A stretch of 64,000 nt of DNA, taken from Methanosarcina barkeri MS (GTDB lineage: Archaea > Halobacteriota > Methanosarcinia > Methanosarcinales > Methanosarcinaceae). The stretch's first letter is position 1. Each line of letters starts with the position of its first letter. The position numbers were made by a program, and so were the translations under genes. Shown in pieces: positions 47,871-56,901 of this stretch. Where the stretch lies: positions 3,645,168 to 3,709,167 of the forward strand of contig NZ_CP009528.1 of NCBI RefSeq assembly GCF_000970025.1, given 5' to 3'. The notes under the pieces were generated by a model. It was not told where the DNA came from, did not search any database, and worked only from the letters and a program-made list of their open reading frames with translations.

Positions 47871-48572
47871 ATGAGAATTCTGCTGATTGCCGACATCCAT
47901 GCAAATTATGAAGCTTTAGAGACTGTTCTGGAAATTCCTTATGACAGAGCCATCTGTCTAGGAGATATTGTTGACTATGGACCGGATCCGGACAAATGTA
48001 TTGATCTTCTGCGCATGAAAGGAATTCCCGTAATAAGAGGAAACCATGATAATGCGGTTGCTTTTAAGGTAGACTGCCAGTGTGGGTACAAATATAAGCA
48101 CCTCTCAATCGCGACCAGGGAATACACCTGGAAAATCCTTGATCAATCCGGAATAGAATACCTTCAGAAACTCCCCCTCCTGATTAGAGAAAAACTCGAC
48201 GGAAGAAGACTTTATCTGACCCATGCAAGCCCTCGCTCTATGTTCGAATACATAAAACCAGAAACCACGGACGAAGAGATCCAGAATATGATTAACGAAG
48301 CAATGGAGCCCATGGAAGCAGAATTTCTTATTATCGGGCACTCTCATATCCCCATGAACAGGAAACTCGGAAACCTGACAATAATAAACCCGGGTTCAGT
48401 CGGACAGCCAAGGGACGGAGATCCTCGGGCAAGCTGCGCCGTTTTTGACACCGAAAACGGAATAGTAGAGCACATGCGCCTCGATTACGATATCGATTTG
48501 GTCTGCTCAAAAATTAGGGAACGAATGCCTCATACAGAGGAATTGATAGCTATTCTCAGGCGTGGATACTGA
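47871..48572 (+). CDS. Calcineurin-like metallophosphoesterase
   Basis: A 233-residue dimetal phosphoesterase of the YfcE/MJ0936-related group. Metal ligand motifs in order: LIADIHANYEAL (D-x-H), CLGDIVDYGPDP (G-D-x-x-D), RGNHDNAV (G-N-H-D), LTHASP and GHSHIPM (G-H-x-H). An extra IDLLRMKG helix and CQCGYK cysteine pair near residue 70 are not part of the core. AAGGGGA precedes ATG 47871; an in-frame ATG at 47850 lacks a ribosome-binding site. The natural substrate is unknown. Confidence 0.9.
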   Translation: MRILLIADIHANYEALETVLEIPYDRAICLGDIVDYGPDPDKCIDLLRMKGIPVIRGNHDNAVAFKVDCQCGYKYKHLSIATREYTWKILDQSGIEYLQKLPLLIREKLDGRRLYLTHASPRSMFEYIKPETTDEEIQNMINEAMEPMEAEFLIIGHSHIPMNRKLGNLTIINPGSVGQPRDGDPRASCAVFDTENGIVEHMRLDYDIDLVCSKIRERMPHTEELIAILRRGY

Positions 48573-48612
48573 TATTGAACAAGGAATTTAAAGTAATGCT
48601 GGGAAGTTGAAC

Positions 48613-49026
48613 TCAGGCTTCTTTTATAGCTCTGACAATTTTTTCCACATATTCGGACTTCACATCCGAAGGTCTTGTTTTCTCGACCCCGAGTTCCGTA
48701 ACCATCAGATAGACATCAGCTTTCATTCCGGCTTCATCGAGTTTTTTTGTGGCACAGCGGTCTGAGCAGCCGTCCAGGGCAAGAATCTTAAAGCCATCTG
48801 ATACTGCGTCTTCAACCGCATCAACTCCTTTGTGAGCAGCTGCAGCCCTGTAAAGGTCAGGCCTTCTGAAAGCAAGAGCTGACGCTGCCTGCATTGTAAG
48901 TTTTCCGGTGTTAGAAAGACCAGAGCAGGCAAAAATGAGGATACTTTTCCTTTTTCCGGAAGTCTTTTTTGTTTCATCTGCCTTGCCGGATAAAGAGTTT
49001 ATAGATTCCGTTCCTGCTGATTCCAT
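48613..49026 (-). CDS. DGC-domain putative zinc-binding protein, second copy
   Basis: A 137-residue relative of the protein at 32194. The signature ALDGCSDRCATKKLDEAG matches AIDGCPVNCASKTLELAG of the first, and the N-terminal metal-binding half reads FACSGLSNTGKLTMQAA. It has an extra polar N-terminal tail of about 28 residues (Ser/Lys/Glu-rich) and lacks the CACG start of the first copy. There is no permease or thioredoxin next to it. Upstream (minus-strand) leader DNA at 49027-49150 has three copies of ACAACCTTTAATGAGAAA. Confidence 0.78.
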   Translation of the reverse strand: MESAGTESINSLSGKADETKKTSGKRKSILIFACSGLSNTGKLTMQAASALAFRRPDLYRAAAAHKGVDAVEDAVSDGFKILALDGCSDRCATKKLDEAGMKADVYLMVTELGVEKTRPSDVKSEYVEKIVRAIKEA

Positions 49027-49311
49027 GGATATTACAACCTTTAATGAGAAAGCTAAACATTAGTGAGAAATAAAATTGTTATGAATAATACAACCTTTAA
49101 TGGGAAATGTTTCATAACCTTTAATGAGAAATTGTTTCAAAAATGATTGAAATAGTAACGGTGAGAAAGGTAATATAACTTCCGATATTACTGCCAGTTA
49201 ATCAGGCTCGGTTTGCCTGCCCAAAAAACGTCAAAAAACCAAAAAAACCAAAAAAAACCAAAAAAATACCAATAAAACATAGCACGCTAAAAAAATAAGG
49301 TAATAGTAAAA

Positions 49312-49812
49312 TTAGTCCAGCTCAAGCTGGACTATCTCAACGTTAAGGTTTGCGATTTCAAGAATGGCAACTGTTGGCTTTCCTGAAAGCACGCCCGAGA
49401 CTTCCCCTGGATTTATCACAGGAACCCCTTCAATGATTTTGACACCCGGATCATGAGTATGGCCCCGAACTACCACATCAAATTCCCCTGATCTGGCAAG
49501 CGCTTTGACTAGGACTTCATTTGCCCCGTGCAGAAGGGCAATATGCAGTCCGTCAATTGTCAGATCTCCAAAGTTCCCACAGGGAATAGCTCCGATTTCT
49601 TCAAACCGCTTCGTAAGTGTCACTTTATCTCCATCATTGTTTCCAAATACAAAGTAAAGTTTTGGCTCCAAATCCTTAAAGGCTCTCGCGGTAAACGGAG
49701 AAATGAGATCTCCAGCATGCAGCACGGCTTTTACCTTTTTTTCATTAAAAAACTCTACTGATTTCCGGATAGCATTCATGTTATCGTGTGAGTCCGAAAT
49801 AATTCCAATCAA
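49312..49812 (-). CDS. YfcE/MJ0936-type phosphodiesterase
   Basis: A 166-residue metallophosphoesterase: IGIISDSHDNMNAI at residues 2-15, AVLHAGDLISPF near 35, VFGNNDGDK near 57, LLHGANE near 93 and VVRGHTHDPG near 115. It matches small archaeal phosphodiesterases active on cyclic or aryl phosphodiesters in vitro; the cellular substrate is unknown. The start is TTG at 49812 with a well-placed GAGGTGGG upstream; no ATG fits the conserved N-terminus. Confidence 0.9.
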   Translation of the reverse strand: MIGIISDSHDNMNAIRKSVEFFNEKKVKAVLHAGDLISPFTARAFKDLEPKLYFVFGNNDGDKVTLTKRFEEIGAIPCGNFGDLTIDGLHIALLHGANEVLVKALARSGEFDVVVRGHTHDPGVKIIEGVPVINPGEVSGVLSGKPTVAILEIANLNVEIVQLELD

Positions 49813-50289
49813 GCATTCCCACCTCTTCGACTAGCTTTCCCTATTCAATATATAGTGCTGTTTGCTAAAAAGAATTTGGTAAAACAGATTTTTTAGAGCC
49901 TTCTTCAAGAATTGAAATTTTAAAATTAAAGTTTATAATCAGACTTTTGTAATCGAAGTTTAGAGCGGAACTTAATAAGTTAAAACCTTGACAGGAACTG
50001 CTTTTACCCTGAAATCTGAATGCTTTCTCGCTTGAACCTGTAATGAATCTGGAGCAATCAAATCCACATGTTGCGACTTAACTTCTATCAAGAAGACAGC
50101 TACTTTTAAATAGGAGTTACTGGTATTATTGGGATAATCCCTGAAGAGTATTCAGAGAATACTGAAAGAATAAGCCTGGGTAATCCTGAGTCAACAAACC
50201 TGGATAATCTTGTAATCACAAATTCAAAAAATTCTCTATTGAGCTTAAATGATAAGTTTAGTTTCCTATTGAATTTAAAATACTCAGTT
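49813..50289. other. Spacer upstream of the queC array
   Basis: No gene supported. AT-rich; it contains a possible promoter for queC but no box that I would single out. Confidence 0.45.
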
Positions 50290-50559
50290 AAATTTTAGGT
50301 TAAGTTTTAATAATCAGTTAAATTGTCGGTTAAGTTTCAATAATCAATTAAATTGCCGGTTAAGTTTTAATAATCAGTTAAATTTTTGAATAAATTATAA
50401 TAATCGATTAAATTTCAGGTTAAGTTTTAATAATCAATAAAATTACCGTTTAAGTTTCAATAACCAGTCAAATTACCAGTTAAGTTTCAATAATCGGTTA
50501 AATTGACAGTTAAGTTTCAATAATTGATAAAATTGCTGGTTAAGTTTAAAAAGTGAGTT
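50290..50559. repeat. Nine tandem copies of a 30-bp unit upstream of queC
   Basis: Units of AAATTGTCGGTTAAGTTTCA plus ATAATCAATT begin every 30 bases from 50290 to 50530. The copies differ at several positions but keep exact length. There are no spacers, so it is not a CRISPR array. It ends 52 bases before the queC start. Confidence 0.95.
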
Positions 50560-50611
50560 TAATAAGAGAGTTAAAATCTTGAGTGAAAATAAAGTTAATT
50601 AGTGAGTGAAA

Positions 50612-51307
50612 ATGAAAGCTATAACCCTCCTGAGCAGCGGGCTTGATTCAGTTGCGGCACTCGCAATCGCAGCGGAAGATTTAGACATTGAAATGGCTAT
50701 TACCTTTGATTATGGGCAGAGAGCCAGAGAGAGAGAAATTGAGTACTCACGAAAGGTATGCGAATATTTCGGAATTGAGCACAGGGTTATAAAACTGGAC
50801 TGGCTTTCGGAAATAACATCCACCTCTCTCGTTAACAGGGATGTTGAAGTCCCATCTTTATCGTTTGAAGACATTGACGAAGCGGCCCCTGCAGAAATCA
50901 CAGACGCTTCAGCAAAAGCTGTCTGGGTACCTAATAGAAATGGGGTAATGCTCAATATCGCAGGAAGCTTTGCCGAAAGCAGGGAATGTGATTACCTTGT
51001 AGTGGGCTTTAACGGAGAAGAGGCGGGCACTTTCCCTGACAATTCCCTTGCTTATGTTAAGGCAATGGACAGAGCTTTTTCCTACTCCACTCAAAACGGA
51101 GTAAAGTTACTGGCTCCTCTAATTGAACTTGGGAAAACGGAAATAGTCAGAAGGGCTCTGGAAGTAAAAGCTCCTCTTGAGTACAGCTGGAGCTGCTATC
51201 ACGGAGAAGAAATTCCCTGCGGAGAATGCGAGAGCTGTATGCGCAGGGCACGTGCGTTTAAAAATGCAGGTGTAAAAGATCCTCTTCTGGAAAGGTTTGG
51301 AATTTGA
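50612..51307 (+). CDS. queC: 7-cyano-7-deazaguanine synthase QueC
   Basis: Converts 7-carboxy-7-deazaguanine to preQ0 with ATP and ammonia, the precursor of archaeosine in tRNA. The 231-residue protein has the PP-loop ATP-binding motif [13 protein letters not shown] at residues 6-18, the [11 protein letters not shown] block near 34 and the C-terminal zinc site C-x8-C-x2-C-x2-C ([15 protein letters not shown]). ATG 50612 is chosen over GTG 50606. It heads queC-DUF366-queE-queD. Confidence 0.95.
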   Translation: MKAITLLSSGLDSVAALAIAAEDLDIEMAITFDYGQRAREREIEYSRKVCEYFGIEHRVIKLDWLSEITSTSLVNRDVEVPSLSFEDIDEAAPAEITDASAKAVWVPNRNGVMLNIAGSFAESRECDYLVVGFNGEEAGTFPDNSLAYVKAMDRAFSYSTQNGVKLLAPLIELGKTEIVRRALEVKAPLEYSWSCYHGEEIPCGECESCMRRARAFKNAGVKDPLLERFGI

Positions 51308-51434
51308 GCCGAAAGCAACCGCCTGGAATCCAGATGACAGAATCGGACAGGATACCGCCAGCAAAGTGTATTAAAGAAAGAGTTAAGAAGGAGCTTGCAG
51401 AAAAACTTGCAGAAAAACTTACAGAGAGACTTCT

Positions 51435-51995
51435 ATGAAATGCATTGTTTTACCTGAGAAATATGATTATGACGGGAGCCAGATTTCCTCTCTCTGGGCC
51501 TACAACAGTTTTGGAGTTCAGGAAGATTCGGTTGTAGTTTTCAGAGGGGCCTGTGACGTAAAAATCGAGCATATGATCGACCTGGAAGACCGGCGGGCAA
51601 ATGAATCTATCTGGTCCGAGGATATGGTAAGTTTCATTATCGAACATTTTGATTCTACGGACCTGAAACTTATCTATACACGGCAGCGTTTTTTCACAGC
51701 CCTTGTAAGAGAATACCTTGCAGATCTCGGGGTGCGGACAACAAGGGAAGGAGACGACCTTTTCCTTAATGGAAAGAAACTGACAGTTTCGATTGCCAGT
51801 ACCTCGGCAGTGTCCCAGAAAATTCACTTCGGTATCAACGTCTCTCACGATGTATACGGAAATTTAAAAGAAGCAGGGATAGGAGAAGACAAACAGGTTG
51901 CAAGCTTCATGAAAGCAGTAGGAGAAGCCTATGTCCGCGAATTTGAAGATATCGAAAAGGACCTGAGAAAGTCCAGGCCTCTGGGGGCTATATAA
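51435..51995 (+). CDS. DUF366 family protein
   Basis: A 186-residue archaeal protein of the DUF366 family (PF04017). The N-terminal half contains YNSFGVQEDSVVVFRGACDV and RRANESIWSEDM, and the C-terminal half SIASTSAVSQKIHFGINVS. No catalytic role is established. It lies between queC and queE and its last stop base is the first base of queE, so it is translated with the preQ0 genes; a role in archaeosine precursor synthesis or use is inferred. The preceding 30 bases repeat CTTGCAGAAAAA three times. Confidence 0.85.
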   Translation: MKCIVLPEKYDYDGSQISSLWAYNSFGVQEDSVVVFRGACDVKIEHMIDLEDRRANESIWSEDMVSFIIEHFDSTDLKLIYTRQRFFTALVREYLADLGVRTTREGDDLFLNGKKLTVSIASTSAVSQKIHFGINVSHDVYGNLKEAGIGEDKQVASFMKAVGEAYVREFEDIEKDLRKSRPLGAI

Positions 51996-52771
51996 TGGCA
52001 GCTTTGGATTTTACTTCTGCTCCTATAAGGGAGGTCTTCTGTTCTGTGCAGGGAGAAGGTCCGTACGTTGGAACAAGGCAGGCTTTTGTTCGCTTTTCTG
52101 GCTGCAATCTCAATTGCAATTACTGTGATACGGATTTTTCAAACCCCGGAACCTGTAACTATGAGCAGGTGGAAGGGAGCGGAAGTTTTGAGAAAATTAA
52201 AAATCCTGTAAGTATCGGCCAGCTGGAATCTATGCTGCAGCCTTTCAAAAAGCTTCATTCAATCTCCCTTACAGGAGGAGAACCTCTCCTACATGCGGAT
52301 TTTATAGAAAAGTTGAATCTTGGCTCGCCGCTTTACCTTGAGTCCAATATGACCTTGCCTGAGCAGGCCAGAAAGCTGACTGAAAAAGTTGCCTATGTGT
52401 CCGGAGATTTTAAACTTCCCGAATCACTCCGGGGTATTGGGTCTGAAGCCCGGGAAACCCATATGGAAAATACAGTAGAGTGCTTCAGGCTTCTGAGAAA
52501 AAACCAATCAAGAGATTGCTTTTGCAAGATTGTTGTAGATAGCAACACGGAATTAGAAACCGTAACTCCGGCTGTAGAAGCTATAGCTCCTTACGTATCC
52601 TGCGTGATACTCCAGCCTGAAACCCCTATTGGACGTGACGTGACAAATCCGCGACCGTCGCAATCTATACAGGCATCCGTCCAGAATATTATGGAACTGC
52701 AGAAAAGCCTGCTTGAAATTATAGATACACGGGTTATCCCCCAGACTCACAGGATGTGGGGTTGTTTATAA
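51995..52771 (+). CDS. queE: 7-carboxy-7-deazaguanine synthase QueE (radical SAM)
   Basis: A radical SAM enzyme of 258 residues that turns 6-carboxytetrahydropterin into 7-carboxy-7-deazaguanine. Seen: VFCSVQGEGPYVGTRQAFVR near residue 10, the cluster motif FSGCNLNCNYCD near 32 (CxxxCxxC) and LTGGEPLLHADF near 90. HRMWGC close to the C-terminus is typical of the family (here ending in WGCL). It overlaps the DUF366 gene by one base. Confidence 0.95.
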   Translation: MAALDFTSAPIREVFCSVQGEGPYVGTRQAFVRFSGCNLNCNYCDTDFSNPGTCNYEQVEGSGSFEKIKNPVSIGQLESMLQPFKKLHSISLTGGEPLLHADFIEKLNLGSPLYLESNMTLPEQARKLTEKVAYVSGDFKLPESLRGIGSEARETHMENTVECFRLLRKNQSRDCFCKIVVDSNTELETVTPAVEAIAPYVSCVILQPETPIGRDVTNPRPSQSIQASVQNIMELQKSLLEIIDTRVIPQTHRMWGCL

Positions 52772-53151
52772 CCAGAATTAAAAAGAACAAAGAACGCACT
52801 GAGATGTGAATAAACTCCAGATGTGAATGAGCTGATCCCAAAACTCAAAATTGCTTCTCTGAATCATGTATTTCGAATAATCAATCAAGTTTCTGATCAT
52901 GAAAACAATCCTGAAAATTCTTGATGATTAAGGACTAAATGGCTTTTGGGATAGGCTCAATGAATTCTTGAAAAACGTTTATTGAAAAAACATTTATTGA
53001 AAAAACATTTGTTGAAAAAACATTTATTGAAAAAACATTTATTGAAAAAACATTTATTGAAAAAACATTTGTTGAAAAAACATTTATTGAAAAAACATTT
53101 ATTGAAAAAACATTTATTGAAAAAACATTTATTGAAAACGGAGTGTACCAG
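52772..53151. other. Spacer between queE and queD
   Basis: Non-coding apart from the 15-bp array at 52970-53133. TTTTGGGATAGGCTCAAT near 52943 resembles one end of the inverted-repeat element at 19995-20084. Confidence 0.5.
52970..53133. repeat. 15-bp tandem array directly upstream of queD
   Basis: Ten copies of GAAAAAACATTTATT (some with GTT) from 52984, preceded by one 14-bp variant. The array ends seven bases before the GGAGTG ribosome-binding site of queD. The 15-bp period keeps frames open (a FNKCF-like reading on the minus strand), but that ORF overlaps queD and is spurious. Confidence 0.95.
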
Positions 53152-53505
53152 ATGACAAAAATGAGATTGGGAGTTATTGACTATATTGATAGTGCCCATT
53201 ACCTTCCTGGGCATGGAAAATGCGGAAGAGTACACGGTCACACTTATAAAATTGAAGTCCTGGTAGAAGGTGAAGTCAGGGAAAATGGAATGGTTATCGA
53301 CTTTTACGACCTGAAAAAGGGAATTAAGGAAACCCTTAAAGAATATGACCATACCCTGTTAAATGAAATCATCGAATTTCCAAGTTCCGAGCACCTCTGC
53401 CAGCACATTCACTCCCGACTCCTGAAGAGATTTGGCTTTCCCCTTCAGGTAAAGGTATGGGAAGGAGAAGGCAAATGGTGCGAAATGGATAATTTCTCGG
53501 AATGA
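53152..53505 (+). CDS. queD: 6-carboxy-5,6,7,8-tetrahydropterin synthase QueD
   Basis: A PTPS-family enzyme, 117 residues, that converts dihydroneopterin triphosphate to 6-carboxytetrahydropterin for preQ0. Zinc-binding His appear in DSAHYLPGHGKCGRVHGHTYK-type region (residues about 13-32), which also has the catalytic Cys before GRVHGH. The catalytic Asp/His pair is in EYDHTLLNE and the Glu in KVWEGEGKW. ATG 53152 follows GGAGTGTACCAG. A tandem repeat separates it from queE, so it may have its own promoter. Confidence 0.93.
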   Translation: MTKMRLGVIDYIDSAHYLPGHGKCGRVHGHTYKIEVLVEGEVRENGMVIDFYDLKKGIKETLKEYDHTLLNEIIEFPSSEHLCQHIHSRLLKRFGFPLQVKVWEGEGKWCEMDNFSE

Positions 53506-53587
53506 TCAGATCGGACGATGTTTATCCTGATAACATTTAATTAATAGTTCCATTTTACCCGGGATTTTTGAGAAAAAAATCTACAGA

Positions 53588-53642
53588 AGGTATATAAATT
53601 CGCTTAAAGCCCACCATACCATACTGAGCTTTTATATAATTA
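53588..53642 (+). promoter_or_regulatory. Candidate nifB promoters
   Basis: AAGGTATATAAATTCGC at about 53587-53603 is the best TATA box; a second, TTTTATATAAT, lies at 53630-53640. Either leaves a long leader of 170-210 nt before nifB. No clear nif operator palindrome was found. Confidence 0.4.
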
Positions 53643-53831
53643 AAGGGATTTTATATCTAATTAAAATTTAAAACTGTAGGAACTCGGAGGAAACATCTAA
53701 AAATTCTCCAGATTCCAGATAAATTCACAATGTATATCAATGGGTTCATCATAAACTGGGTTAGATATTCTGAAATCCCCCTGCACTGAGGTCCTGCTGT
53801 ACTTCTAAACTCTGAACGGAGGAGAACACAT

Positions 53832-54797
53832 TTGCCAGAAGACAATCCTATAGATAACACAAACCGCCCTGAATTTGACGAAGGGCTCCTGAGAAAAATT
53901 GCCGAACATCCCTGCTACGACAAGAAAGCCCAGCATAAGTACGGGAGAATTCACCTGGCTGTGGCTCCTTCATGCAATATCCAGTGTAATTTCTGCGTCA
54001 GGGAATTTGACTGCGTAAACGAGAGCCGACCAGGGGTTACGAGTAAGGTTCTTACTCCACAGGAAGCCCTTGAGAAGACAAGGCAGATCATAGCAGATTA
54101 TCCCTTTATCAAGGTTGTTGGGATTGCAGGCCCGGGTGACCCTCTGGCTAATAAAGAGACCTTTGAAACCTTTGAACTAATCAAAAAAGAGTTTCCTGAA
54201 CTCACACTCTGCATGAGTACAAATGGACTCATGCTTCCCGAAAAGCTGGAGGATATTCTGCGCGTAGGAGTTTCTACATTAACGGTAACAATAAACGCGA
54301 TCGACCCTGAAATTCAGGCAAAAATCGTGGACCATGTAGTTTATCATGGAAAGGTATATAAGGGAATCGAAGGCGCAAAAATCCAGATAAAGAACCAGCT
54401 TGAAGGCGTTAAAGCTGCTGTTGATGCGGGTATTGTTGTCAAGGTAAACACCGTACTTGTCCCGGGCATTAATGATAAACATGTGGTTGAGATTGCCAGA
54501 AAACTCAACGAACTCGGGGTCTACATTATGAATATCATGCCCCTTATTAGCCAGGGAGCTTTTGCAAACATTGAACCGCCTACCCCAGAAGAAAGAAAAG
54601 CTGCCCAACAGGCGTGTGAACCTTATGTATTGCAGATGCGCCACTGCAGGCAGTGTAGAGCTGATGCGTATGGACTTCTTTCTCAAGACATGTCGCAGAT
54701 GAGCGAAGAACGCAGAAAGCTCATAAAAATCCAGACAAAAGAAGATATCGAAAAAGCAAGAGAAGTCTTTAAGGAAAACGATGAACGGAAAGCTTGA
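53832..54797 (+). CDS. nifB: NifB-cofactor synthase NifB (radical SAM)
   Basis: A radical SAM enzyme that builds the [8Fe-9S-C] core of FeMo-cofactor. The 321-residue protein is the short archaeal form without a NifX-like domain. Signatures: EHPCYDKKAQHKYGRIHLAVAP at residues 26-47, the SAM cluster motif CNIQCNFC, REFDCVNESRPGV and GIAGPGDPLAN, and near the C-terminus RHCRQCRADAYGLL, whose Cys bind auxiliary clusters. The start is TTG at 53832 with GGAGGAG upstream. It lies 34 kb from nifHDKEN, so it is separately transcribed. Confidence 0.95.
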   Translation: MPEDNPIDNTNRPEFDEGLLRKIAEHPCYDKKAQHKYGRIHLAVAPSCNIQCNFCVREFDCVNESRPGVTSKVLTPQEALEKTRQIIADYPFIKVVGIAGPGDPLANKETFETFELIKKEFPELTLCMSTNGLMLPEKLEDILRVGVSTLTVTINAIDPEIQAKIVDHVVYHGKVYKGIEGAKIQIKNQLEGVKAAVDAGIVVKVNTVLVPGINDKHVVEIARKLNELGVYIMNIMPLISQGAFANIEPPTPEERKAAQQACEPYVLQMRHCRQCRADAYGLLSQDMSQMSEERRKLIKIQTKEDIEKAREVFKENDERKA

Positions 54798-55025
54798 AAA
54801 AAGCAGGAATTCCAAGTTTAAGGATTACCTCTCCAGTAGCATGAGTAATTATTAGCTTGGGATTAAAAGAAGTTTTTAAGTAAGAATTCAAGTAAGAGTT
54901 CAAATAAGAGTTCTGGCTTAAAAACCTGAAAAAAGAATTCTGGATCAATACCTGAAAAGTCGGAGTTAAGATTACTCCGCTTCTCAGATTTATTTTAAAA
55001 ACGTACCTAATTGCGTTTATAAACA
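54798..55025. other. Convergent spacer between nifB and ferredoxin
   Basis: Non-coding; at 54881-54916 a 12-bp unit (AAGTAAGAATTC/AAGTAAGAGTTC/AAATAAGAGTTC) is repeated three times. Confidence 0.5.
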
Positions 55026-55202
55026 TTACTCGATCGTGATTGCATTGTTCGGGCAGGCATCTTCGCATGCACCGCAGTCAAGGCATTCACTTTCATCCAC
55101 AACTGCAATATCATCGTCGTTGAGAGAAATTGCACCTGCTGGACATTCGTCTACACAAGTTCCACAGCCTGTACAGATATCGGCATTAACTTTTGCTACC
55201 AT
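55026..55202 (-). CDS. 2[4Fe-4S] ferredoxin
   Basis: A 58-residue clostridial-type ferredoxin with two full cluster motifs, [17 protein letters not shown] and [17 protein letters not shown], each CxxCxxCxxxCP. It is a low-potential electron carrier; in methanogens such proteins link CO dehydrogenase, Ech and, possibly, nitrogenase. Its convergent position next to nifB makes a nitrogenase role attractive but unproven. ATG 55202 with AGGAGTG seven bases upstream is preferred over an in-frame GTG at 55211. Confidence 0.95.
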   Translation of the reverse strand: MVAKVNADICTGCGTCVDECPAGAISLNDDDIAVVDESECLDCGACEDACPNNAITIE

Positions 55203-55650
55203 TTTTTTCACTCCTTTTTAAACAGTAGAGGATTTTTATATATCTAAACATATATTAAGTTGCCTTAATAAGATTAAATTACTTGATAAAAAGCTGTCGC
55301 TTCTTCTCTACGAAACAAAGAACAAAAAAGATAAAGGATAAAAGAATAGGTACCCGCGAAAATATCTCAGGATTCTTTCATAAGAGAAGTTTCGTAATAT
55401 CTAAGCTCATCGATAGCGTACTAAATAATTGTACTAATATAGTAATGTATTACCGACATGTTCTCATATTTGTACTATTGATTACTCGTATTTACACTGC
55501 TTAAATACTCGTGTTTATACTATAGATTATTCGTATTTATACTACTGAAATACTCATTTATACACTGATTATTCGCAATTGTACTGTTAATATTTGTATC
55601 TATACTACTGAAATACTCGTATAAATTCAAAAACAAAAGGAAGCCTGACA
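55203..55650. other. Divergent spacer with degenerate repeats
   Basis: Between the ferredoxin and marker-2 genes. ATACTCGTATTTATACTACTGA-like units repeat loosely at 55485-55625. Both divergent promoters should lie here; TTTTATATATCTAAAC near 55230 could serve the ferredoxin gene. Confidence 0.5.
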
Positions 55651-56631
55651 TTGAACCTGGAAGAGCTCGCAGAAGGGATAAAGAACTTCGAAGGGGTTAC
55701 CCGAAAAAAACAGATTGAGGACATCGTTTCAGTTTTCGAAGCCGTTCGTCCTGAGTATCAGAACGCGATCGTTGATTTTGGAGACGATGCGGCAGTTATC
55801 GACATCGGAGGAGATGACGTTATCCTCTTTGCAGCAGATGGAATCTGGGGAAGGCTGCTGGATGCCAGTCCCTGGTGGGCAGGCTATGGAGCTGTAGTCG
55901 TCAATGTAAACGATATCGCAGCAATGGGAGGAAAGCCTCTTGCTATGGTAGATATTGCTTCTTCAAGTTCTGAAACAGCCTGTAAGGAACTCATGGAAGG
56001 CCTGGCTGAAGGGGTCCGAAAATTCGGGGTCCCGCTTGTAGGTGGTCATGTCCATCCTGATACTGATTATAACTCCATTTCCGTTGCTATTATTGGGATA
56101 GTGAAGAAAGATTGTGTAATCCGGAGCGACACTGCCCGTCCCGGAAACCTGGTTATTGCAGCTTACGATATGGACGGAAAAATAGGACCAAATTCCCCTT
56201 ATAGCTGGGATACAACGTCTTTTAAAGAGCCAGCATTGCTCAGGAAGAGCTATCTTGTAACCCAGGAAATTGCAAAACGAAAACTTGCTACAGCAGGAAA
56301 AGACATAAGCAACCCCGGGATTATAGGAACACTTGGTATGCTCTGTGAAACAAGCAGAGTCGGTGCAGCCATAGACCTTGAAAAAGTCCCAAGGCCCGAA
56401 AACGTGGATTTTGAGCAGTGGCTAAAAGTGCACCCTGGAACAGGCTATGTGTTTACTGCAGATCCTGAAAAGGCCGAAGAATGCAGAAAAGTCTTTGAAG
56501 AGGCTGGGCTTACAGCCGCTATTATCGGAAAAATCGAGGCAGGATTAAAACTCGATATTTATGATAAAACAGGTAGAGTTACTGTATTTGATTTTTCAAG
56601 GGAAAGCATTACAGGTATTTGTTCCGAATAA
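55651..56631 (+). CDS. Methanogenesis marker protein 2 (PurM/AIR synthase-like)
   Basis: A 326-residue protein of the PurM/HypE/SelD fold found in almost all methanogens (methanogenesis marker 2). FGDDAAVIDIGGDDVILFAADG near residues 42-65 and VNVNDIAAMGGKPLAMVDI near 85-105 are the ATP-binding and dimer motifs; VPLVGGHVHPDTDYNSISVA follows at about 130-150. It probably activates a substrate with ATP; the pathway is unknown. The start is TTG 55651 with AAGGAAG upstream. Confidence 0.88.
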   Translation: MNLEELAEGIKNFEGVTRKKQIEDIVSVFEAVRPEYQNAIVDFGDDAAVIDIGGDDVILFAADGIWGRLLDASPWWAGYGAVVVNVNDIAAMGGKPLAMVDIASSSSETACKELMEGLAEGVRKFGVPLVGGHVHPDTDYNSISVAIIGIVKKDCVIRSDTARPGNLVIAAYDMDGKIGPNSPYSWDTTSFKEPALLRKSYLVTQEIAKRKLATAGKDISNPGIIGTLGMLCETSRVGAAIDLEKVPRPENVDFEQWLKVHPGTGYVFTADPEKAEECRKVFEEAGLTAAIIGKIEAGLKLDIYDKTGRVTVFDFSRESITGICSE

Positions 56632-56901
56632 TAGGAACTTTCCTGGCCTTATATTTTAACATTTTATATATTTTAAAGTTTAATATTTTGAAGGTTAATA
56701 TTTTGAAGGTTACATCTCCACATTTTCGTCAAAAAAGATTAATTTTCATTGTTTATTTCAATCCGGGATTTTATGTTCCCCAGGCCATTTGCCCGAAGAA
56801 ATTTAACCGGATTGAAAATACTTATTGAATTATTTGTAAAACCTAGTCGGATTGAAAAAACGTATTTATAAAATCTAGCCGAATTGAGAGAGTTTAAATG
56901 G

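Noticed and set aside
50290-50559. CRISPR-like regular 30-bp periodicity
   Set aside because: Units are contiguous with no unique spacers, and no cas genes are present; the same holds for the other arrays in the window.
52957-53352. 131-codon minus-strand ORF with FNKCF repeats
   Set aside because: It is created by the 15-bp array and runs antisense through queD; it has no ribosome-binding site.
53588-53831. NrpR site GGAA-N6-TTCC at nifB
   Set aside because: GGAA and TTCC occur in the leader, but not in inverted pairs at the right spacing.
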